A DNA stretch of 12,076 nt from Nitrospinota bacterium (GTDB lineage: Bacteria > UBA8248 > JACPRG01), in assembly GCA_030740135.1 (NCBI GenBank), contig JASLXW010000069.1, positions 1 through 12,076 of the forward strand, read 5' to 3'. Each line of letters begins with the position of its first letter. Position 1 is the first letter of the stretch. This document shows, in pieces, positions 7,195 through 12,076 of this stretch. Both the position numbers and the translations under genes were made by a program. The notes beneath the pieces are model-generated. The model was not told the origin of the DNA and ran no database searches. It saw only the letters and a program-made list of their open reading frames with translations.

Positions 7195-7244
7195 TTGAGA
7201 ACCTGGTGGTCCCCAACGGTTCCCCGATCCCCCCTTAAAGAATC

Positions 7245-8240
7245 ATGGGTTTCGAGACCTCCGACGGCTTCGGAGAATTCCTGAGCGGCGCGACCCGCGC
7301 CCTCGTCATCGGCATCGGCGGGGGCGGCGACGTCGTGGGGACCCTTCCCACCGCCCGGCTCCTGGAGCTCTTCGGCGCGGAGACAATCATCGGGGGGGTG
7401 GCCTGGGAGCGGGTGGTCTTCGACCCGGCGCCGGGCGCCCGGAGCCTGGAAGAAGTCGAGGGCGTCCGCCCCATCCATGAGACCGTCTGGCGGGCGGGGC
7501 CGGAGGCCCGGACGAAAACCGGCGTCCGCTTCACCGAAGGCCGCGTGGCCGGGATGCGAGGGCGGGACACCCTCCTCGTGACCATCCGCCGCGGACCGAA
7601 GACGCTGGCGGAGGGGATCGTCGAGGCCGCCCGCGCGCTCAAGGCCGACCGGGTCATCGGCGTGGACGTGGGCGGCGACGCCGTGGCCACGGGGGAGGAG
7701 CCGGGGCTGCGGAGCCCGCTTTGCGACGCCGTTCTGGCGGCCGCCCTCGCCGAGGCCGGCCGGGAGGTCCCGACGATGCTCGGGGTGCTCGGCTACGGGA
7801 GCGACGCCGAGCTGAGTCCGGAAGAGATCGACCGGAACGTCAGCGAGCTGGCGGCCCGCGGCGGATACCTGGGCGCCTGGGGAATCACGGCCGATGTCGC
7901 CGACGAGATGGAGGCCCTGGCCCGGGAAGTCGGCACGGAGGCCAGCGCCCTGCCCGTGGAATGCTTCCGGGGCGCGCAGGGGCTGCGGGCCATCCGGAGC
8001 GGAACGTGCTTCGTCCGCCTCAGCCCGGTCTGCGCCGTGACGCTCTACCTCGACCCCCGGGTCATCGTCGGGCGGGAGACCTCGCTGGCGCACGCCGTCC
8101 GGGAGGCCGGCTCGCAGGAAGAGGCCAACGACACCCTGCACGCGAAGAAGGGCCTGCGAACCGAGCTCGATCTGGAAAGAGAGATGGCGAAACTGGGGAC
8201 GCGGGACTACCGGGACGTCCGGCGGTCAGGGCATGAGTGA
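7245..8240 (+). CDS. DUF1152 domain-containing protein of unknown function
   Basis: The 331-residue product matches my memory of the DUF1152 family, found in archaea and scattered bacteria, with no established reaction. It begins with a strand followed by a glycine-rich loop, L-V-I-G-I-G-G-G-G-D-V-V-G (about residues 20-32). Then come the family segments G-G-V-A-W-E-R-V-V-F-D-P-A-P-G and G-V-D-V-G-G-D-A (about 139-146), the latter leading into an L-R-S-P-L-C-D-A segment. Alternating beta/alpha character and acidic residues after glycine turns suggest a nucleotide- or metal-binding Rossmann-like fold, but this is inference. No signal peptide or membrane helix is seen, so it is likely cytoplasmic. 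ATG 7245 has only a weak AAAGAA ribosome site. polA follows on the same strand after 77 bases, so co-transcription is possible. Confidence 0.85.
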   Translation: MGFETSDGFGEFLSGATRALVIGIGGGGDVVGTLPTARLLELFGAETIIGGVAWERVVFDPAPGARSLEEVEGVRPIHETVWRAGPEARTKTGVRFTEGRVAGMRGRDTLLVTIRRGPKTLAEGIVEAARALKADRVIGVDVGGDAVATGEEPGLRSPLCDAVLAAALAEAGREVPTMLGVLGYGSDAELSPEEIDRNVSELAARGGYLGAWGITADVADEMEALAREVGTEASALPVECFRGAQGLRAIRSGTCFVRLSPVCAVTLYLDPRVIVGRETSLAHAVREAGSQEEANDTLHAKKGLRTELDLEREMAKLGTRDYRDVRRSGHE

Positions 8241-8317
8241 GATGCCGGACAACCCCCCAAGTTGAATCAGACAATGGCAAGCATGATTTCCAAAGGCTGC
8301 GAGGAATTCCCACGGTC

Positions 8318-11035
8318 GTGAATCCAAAATCCAAGGAACCCCGTCCCCATCTCTACCTGATTGACGGCTCCGGCTATATCTTCCGGGCCTTTCACGCCAT
8401 CCGGAACAGCATGACCAATTCCAAGGGGCTTCCCACGAACGCCGTCTACGGTTACACGCAAATGCTCCGCAAAATCCTCAACGAGCAGTCTCCGACCCAT
8501 TGCGTCGTCGCCTTCGACCGGGGTCCGCCCAGGCAGCGCCTGGCGCTTTACCCCGCCTACAAGGCCCACCGGCCCGAGACGCCCGAGGAGATCAAGGCCC
8601 AATGGCCCTTCTGCCTTGAGATCACCAAGGCGCTGGGCGTGCCCATCGTGGACATAGAGGGGGTGGAGGCCGACGACCTCATCGGCACCCTGGCCCGAAG
8701 GGCCGAAACCGCAGGCTTCGATGTGACCATCATCACGTCCGACAAGGACTTCTACCAGCTTGTGGGTCCGCGAATCTCCCTCTGGGACACGATGAAGGAC
8801 CGGCGGATCGGGACTGCGGAGGTCGAGGAGCGCTTCGGCGTCGCGCCCGACCGGGTGATCGACGTTCTGGGGCTGATGGGGGACAGCGTGGACAACGTCC
8901 CCGGCGTTCCGGGGGTGGGGGAGAAAACGGCCAAGACCCTCGTGCGGGAATTCGGGGACGTGGACTCCCTGTTGGGCCACCTCGACGAGCTCAAGCCGGG
9001 CAAGCAGCGGGAGCGCCTGGAGGAGAACGCCGACCTCGCCCGGTTGAGCGTCACCCTCGTTACGATCGACACGGACCTGGACCTTCCCCTCGGCATGGAC
9101 GACCTCAAGGTCGGGGCCCTGGACCGGGAGGCGGCCCTGGCCCTCCTGAAAGAGCTCGAGTTCAGACGGCTGGCCGATGACATCCTCGGGACCGCGCCCG
9201 CGGGACCGCCGCCGGAGAAAGACTACGTCACCGTCCTGACCGAGAAGGGCCTGGACGCCCTCATCAAGCGCCTCAAGAAGTCGGGCGGGTTCGCCATCGA
9301 CCTGGAAACGACCAACAAGGAGCCCATGTGGGCCGAGATCGTGGGCTTCGCGCTTTCATCCAAGGCCGGGGAAGGCCATTACGTCCCCGTCGCCCACGAC
9401 TATATGGGGGCGCCCGAACAGCTCTCGCTGGAGACCGTCCTGGAGAGCCTGCGGCCGCTTTTGGAAGATCCCAAGCTCCCCAAGCACGGCCAGAACATCA
9501 AGTACGACAAGATCGTCCTGGACCGTGCGGGGTTGGCCATGGAGGGGATCGCCTTCGACACCATGCTGGCGAGCTACGTCCTCAACCCCGCCCGGCGCGG
9601 CCACGGCATGGACGAGATCGCCCGCGAGCACCTCGATTACCAGCCCATGTCGTACAAGGACGTCGCCGGGACCGGCGCCAAGGAGAAGCCTTTCAGCGAG
9701 GTGGAGATCGGGACGGCGACGCGGTACTCGGCGGAGGACGCGGATGTCACATTCGCCCTCATGGAAGTGCTGGGTCCGCTGCTGGACGAAGGCGGCCTGC
9801 GCCCGCTTTTCGATGGGCTCGAGATGCCCCTCATCCCCGTCCTCTCGGCCATGGAAGAGGCGGGGGTCCTCATCGATCTGGACCTGATGGGGGAAATGGG
9901 GAAGTCCCTCGACATCCAGATGGAGGCCGCCCTTGAGCGCATCCACGGGGCGGCGGGCGCGGAAATCAACCCCAACTCGCCCATCCAGCTTCGGGAGATT
10001 CTCTTCGACAAGCTGGGGCTCCATAAGCAAGCCCCGCCCGGGGTCATCAAGAAAACCAAAACGGGGATGTCCACCGGCGCGGACGTCCTGGAGAGGCTCG
10101 CCCCGCTTCACCCCCTGCCCCAGGAGGTCCTGGCCTACCGGGAGCTCTCGAAGCTTCAGTCCACGTACGTCCAGGCCCTGCCGAAGCTCGTCCATCCGGA
10201 GACGGGGCGCATCCACACCTCCTTCAACCAGTCCGTCGCCGCCACCGGACGCCTCAGCTCCGCCGACCCCAACCTCCAGAACATCCCCATCCGGACGGAG
10301 CTGGGCCGGCAGATCCGCCGGGCGTTCATCCCCGCGCCCGGCATGAAGATGCTCTCGGCCGATTACTCGCAGGTCGAGCTCCGCATCCTGGCGCACCTGT
10401 CCGGGGACGAGGTCCTGACGGAAGCCTTCCGCGCCGGGGAGGACGTCCACACGCGGACGGCGCTGGAGGTCTTCGGCGTCCTGCCGGGGACGGTCACGGA
10501 CGACATGCGGCGGATGGCCAAGGCGGTGAACTTCGGCGTCGTGTACGGCCTCAGCCCCTTCGGCCTATCGCAAAACATCGGCGTCCCGGTGGAGGAGGCC
10601 CGGCGGTTCATCGACGGGTACTTCGAGCGGTACGCGGGCGTGCGGGCCTATATCGACCGGACGCTGGCGAAAACGCGGGAAAGGGGCTTCGTCGAAACCC
10701 TGCGGGGCCGGAGGCGGCCGATTCCCGACATCAACCACTCCAACCACAACCTGCGCGGCTTCGCCGAGCGGACGGCGGTGAACACGACCGTCCAGGGCTC
10801 GGCGGCGGACATCATCAAGCAGGCCATGCTCGACATCCACCCGAGGCTGATCGGCGAGGGCTTCAAGAGCCGGATGATCCTCCAGGTCCACGACGAGCTG
10901 GTCTTCGAGGGCCCGCCCAATGAGATGAAGAAGCTGGCGGCGCTGGTCAAGGGGAAGATGGAGGGCGCGGCCGAGCTGTCCGTCCCGCTGGAGGTCGAGA
11001 CGCACACGGGGGACAACTGGGACGAGGCGCACTGA
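8318..11035 (+). CDS. polA: DNA polymerase I, with 5'-3' exonuclease, 3'-5' proofreading and polymerase domains
   Basis: DNA polymerase I removes RNA primers, fills Okazaki gaps and acts in repair. The 905-residue product has all three domains. The 5' nuclease shows L-I-D-G-S-G-Y-I-F-R (D16), G-V-E-A-D-D-L-I-G-T, T-S-D-K-D-F-Y-Q-L and G-D-S-V-D-N-V-P-G. The proofreading domain keeps its acidic residues: D328 and E330 in I-D-L-E-T-T, D397 in N-I-K-Y-D-K, and D474 in Y-S-A-E-D-A-D. The polymerase has motif A, S-A-D-Y-S-Q-V-E-L (D682), motif B, R-R-M-A-K-A-V-N-F-G (K735, F739), and motif C, Q-V-H-D-E-L-V (D859). These sit at a constant offset from the E. coli residues. GTG 8318 is chosen, with GAGGA 12 bases upstream, because the 27 extra residues from GTG 8237 are unlike the family. 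Phe at motif B is the E. coli-type residue that disfavours dideoxynucleotides. Confidence 0.97.
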   Translation: MNPKSKEPRPHLYLIDGSGYIFRAFHAIRNSMTNSKGLPTNAVYGYTQMLRKILNEQSPTHCVVAFDRGPPRQRLALYPAYKAHRPETPEEIKAQWPFCLEITKALGVPIVDIEGVEADDLIGTLARRAETAGFDVTIITSDKDFYQLVGPRISLWDTMKDRRIGTAEVEERFGVAPDRVIDVLGLMGDSVDNVPGVPGVGEKTAKTLVREFGDVDSLLGHLDELKPGKQRERLEENADLARLSVTLVTIDTDLDLPLGMDDLKVGALDREAALALLKELEFRRLADDILGTAPAGPPPEKDYVTVLTEKGLDALIKRLKKSGGFAIDLETTNKEPMWAEIVGFALSSKAGEGHYVPVAHDYMGAPEQLSLETVLESLRPLLEDPKLPKHGQNIKYDKIVLDRAGLAMEGIAFDTMLASYVLNPARRGHGMDEIAREHLDYQPMSYKDVAGTGAKEKPFSEVEIGTATRYSAEDADVTFALMEVLGPLLDEGGLRPLFDGLEMPLIPVLSAMEEAGVLIDLDLMGEMGKSLDIQMEAALERIHGAAGAEINPNSPIQLREILFDKLGLHKQAPPGVIKKTKTGMSTGADVLERLAPLHPLPQEVLAYRELSKLQSTYVQALPKLVHPETGRIHTSFNQSVAATGRLSSADPNLQNIPIRTELGRQIRRAFIPAPGMKMLSADYSQVELRILAHLSGDEVLTEAFRAGEDVHTRTALEVFGVLPGTVTDDMRRMAKAVNFGVVYGLSPFGLSQNIGVPVEEARRFIDGYFERYAGVRAYIDRTLAKTRERGFVETLRGRRRPIPDINHSNHNLRGFAERTAVNTTVQGSAADIIKQAMLDIHPRLIGEGFKSRMILQVHDELVFEGPPNEMKKLAALVKGKMEGAAELSVPLEVETHTGDNWDEAH

Positions 11036-11132
11036 ACTTCTTTCGCACTTCCCCACCTTCAGGTTTCGTTGGACGCCCTCCACAACCTCATCGCGGCCCG
11101 GCAGGTCCTCGCCCCGGCGCCCGCCCGAATCC

Positions 11133-12076
11133 TCAGAACGACCGGCCGGCGGCGGCGGCGAACGGGATGAGGTCCTTCATGAGCTGGGCGAACTTGGGCG
11201 GCTTGAGAGACTGGGCGCCGTCGGACATGGCTTCGGCCGGGTTCGCGTGCACCTCGACCATCAGCCCGTCGGCGCCCGCCGCCACCGCGGCACGGCACAG
11301 GACATTGACCAACCGCCAGTTGCCGCTGGCGTGGCTGGGATCGACGAACACCGGCAGGTGGGTCTCGGATTGCAGGACCGGCACGGCCGAGATGTCCAGC
11401 GTGTTGCGCGTCGCCGTCTCGAACGTCCGGATGCCGCGCTCGCACAGGATGACGTGGGCGTTCCCCTCCGACAGGACGTACTCCGCCGACATCAGGAACT
11501 CCTCCAGCGTCGTCATCATCCCGCGCTTGAGGAAAATGGGCTTGGAGGCCTGCCCGACCCGCTTGAGGAGAGAGAAGTTCTGTACGTTGCGGGCCCCAAT
11601 CTGGAGGACGTCGGCGTAACGCGCCACCAGCTCCACCTCCTCGGGGTTCATCACTTCCGTGACGATGGGAAGGCCTGTCGCTTCCCGGGCTTCAACGAGG
11701 TGTTTCAGACCCTCCTCGCCCATCCCCTGGAAGCTGTAGGGCGAAGTGCGGGGCTTGAAGGCCCCCCCCCGGAGCATGTTCGCCCCGGCGTCTTTGATCA
11801 GCCGGGCGATCTCGAGGATCTGATCGCGGCCCTCGACCGAGCACGGGCCGGCGATGACCGAGAGCTTCCCGCCGCCGACCGCCGTCCCGTTCACCGTGAA
11901 CGCGGACCGCTCCGGACGGCCCTGGGAGGAGGCCAGCTTGTAGGGCTTTAGGATGGGCATGACGCTTTCCACCCCGGCCATGACGTCCAGGGCCTGAAGG
12001 CGGTCCTTCCCCCGTTCGTCCCCGACGGCCCCAATCACGGTTCGCTCCACTCCCTCGATGACGTGGGGGCGGTAGC
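11133..12076 (-). CDS. aroF: 3-deoxy-7-phosphoheptulonate (DAHP) synthase, type I-beta, 5' end outside window
   Basis: This enzyme condenses phosphoenolpyruvate with erythrose 4-phosphate, the first step of the shikimate pathway to aromatic amino acids. The reading frame is open to the right edge, starting Y-R-P-H-V-I-E-G-V-E-R-T-V-I-G. That is the middle of the N-terminal ferredoxin-like domain, which in Thermotoga-type enzymes carries feedback control. The GTG at 12050 is therefore internal. The catalytic barrel shows I-A-G-P-C-S-V-E (near 11830-11850), F-K-P-R-T-S-P-Y-S-F-Q-G (near 11725-11760), Q-I-G-A-R-N-V-Q-N-F, L-K-R-G-M, C-E-R-G-I-R-T-F-E and the metal-site D-P-S-H-A-S-G (near 11325-11345). 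K-P-R-T-S separates it from KDO8P synthase. It converges on polA across 97 bases in which I see no clear terminator. The gene symbol is the usual name for this subtype; aroG or aroA is also used. Confidence 0.95.
   Translation of the reverse strand, partial: YRPHVIEGVERTVIGAVGDERGKDRLQALDVMAGVESVMPILKPYKLASSQGRPERSAFTVNGTAVGGGKLSVIAGPCSVEGRDQILEIARLIKDAGANMLRGGAFKPRTSPYSFQGMGEEGLKHLVEAREATGLPIVTEVMNPEEVELVARYADVLQIGARNVQNFSLLKRVGQASKPIFLKRGMMTTLEEFLMSAEYVLSEGNAHVILCERGIRTFETATRNTLDISAVPVLQSETHLPVFVDPSHASGNWRLVNVLCRAAVAAGADGLMVEVHANPAEAMSDGAQSLKPPKFAQLMKDLIPFAAAAGRSF

Noticed and set aside
7017..8141. Upstream extension of the minus-strand MFS frame to about 793 residues
   Set aside because: The added part is antisense to the DUF1152 gene and has no domain; the transporter proper begins near 7016.
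8237..8317. GTG 8237, overlapping the DUF1152 stop codon, as the polA start
   Set aside because: The overlap looks like translational coupling, but the extra 27 residues do not resemble PolA, and GTG 8318 aligns with the family start.
8267..8980. Minus-strand open frame opposite the polA 5' nuclease region
   Set aside because: Shadow of polA codons with no recognisable protein features.
11761..11770. Run of nine C bases in the DAHP synthase gene as a frameshift site
   Set aside because: The reading frame continues correctly on both sides (R-G-G-A-F-K-P-R-T-S), so the run is read in frame.
1..12076. CRISPR arrays, tRNA or rRNA genes, insertion sequences, phage or defence genes
   Set aside because: No regularly spaced repeats, cloverleaf-like segments, transposase motifs or recognisable phage or defence proteins were seen on either strand.

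Overview
This is a GC-rich (by eye about two thirds G+C) bacterial chromosome segment, probably from an uncultivated organism. It carries mostly housekeeping genes plus a small catabolic and transport section. A gatA-gatB pair indicates tRNA-dependent amidation to make Gln-tRNA and/or Asn-tRNA. The polA and DAHP synthase genes are ordinary bacterial types. I cannot name the phylum from sequence alone. I saw no phage, insertion sequence, CRISPR array, tRNA or rRNA, and no convincing new multi-gene system.

Layout. Bases 1 to about 101 are the remains of a Sel1-repeat protein on the minus strand. They meet, head to head, the C-terminal half of gatA (about 102-848, +). Both genes lose their 5' parts at this junction, so it looks like an assembly chimera or a rearrangement breakpoint. 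Intact gatB follows (861-2300, +), then a Gfo/Idh/MocA-type oxidoreductase (2341-3339, +) closed by a strong hairpin terminator. Next comes an MFS carboxylate-type transporter (3512-4798, +) that appears to use a CTG start. A long inverted repeat separates it from a maleate isomerase/arylmalonate decarboxylase-like gene (4911-5706, +), which is frameshifted by one surplus base and has unusual residues at both catalytic cysteine positions. A second, unrelated MFS transporter lies convergent to it (5760-7016, -). It shares a 228-base divergent promoter region with a DUF1152 gene (7245-8240, +). DUF1152 is followed by a complete DNA polymerase I gene (8318-11035, +). A type I-beta DAHP synthase gene (11133 to the right edge, -) converges on polA and runs out of the window at its 5' end.

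How the genes fit together. GatA and GatB are subunits of one amidotransferase (GatC is not seen). The MFS transporter at 3512 and the isomerase/decarboxylase-like gene at 4911 plausibly form a unit for uptake and conversion of a small carboxylic acid, but the frameshift leaves the enzyme's status open. The other genes look like independent neighbours. The points most worth a second look are the chimeric left junction, the substituted active site and frameshift of the racemase-superfamily gene, the probable CTG start of the transporter, and the inverted repeat between those two genes.
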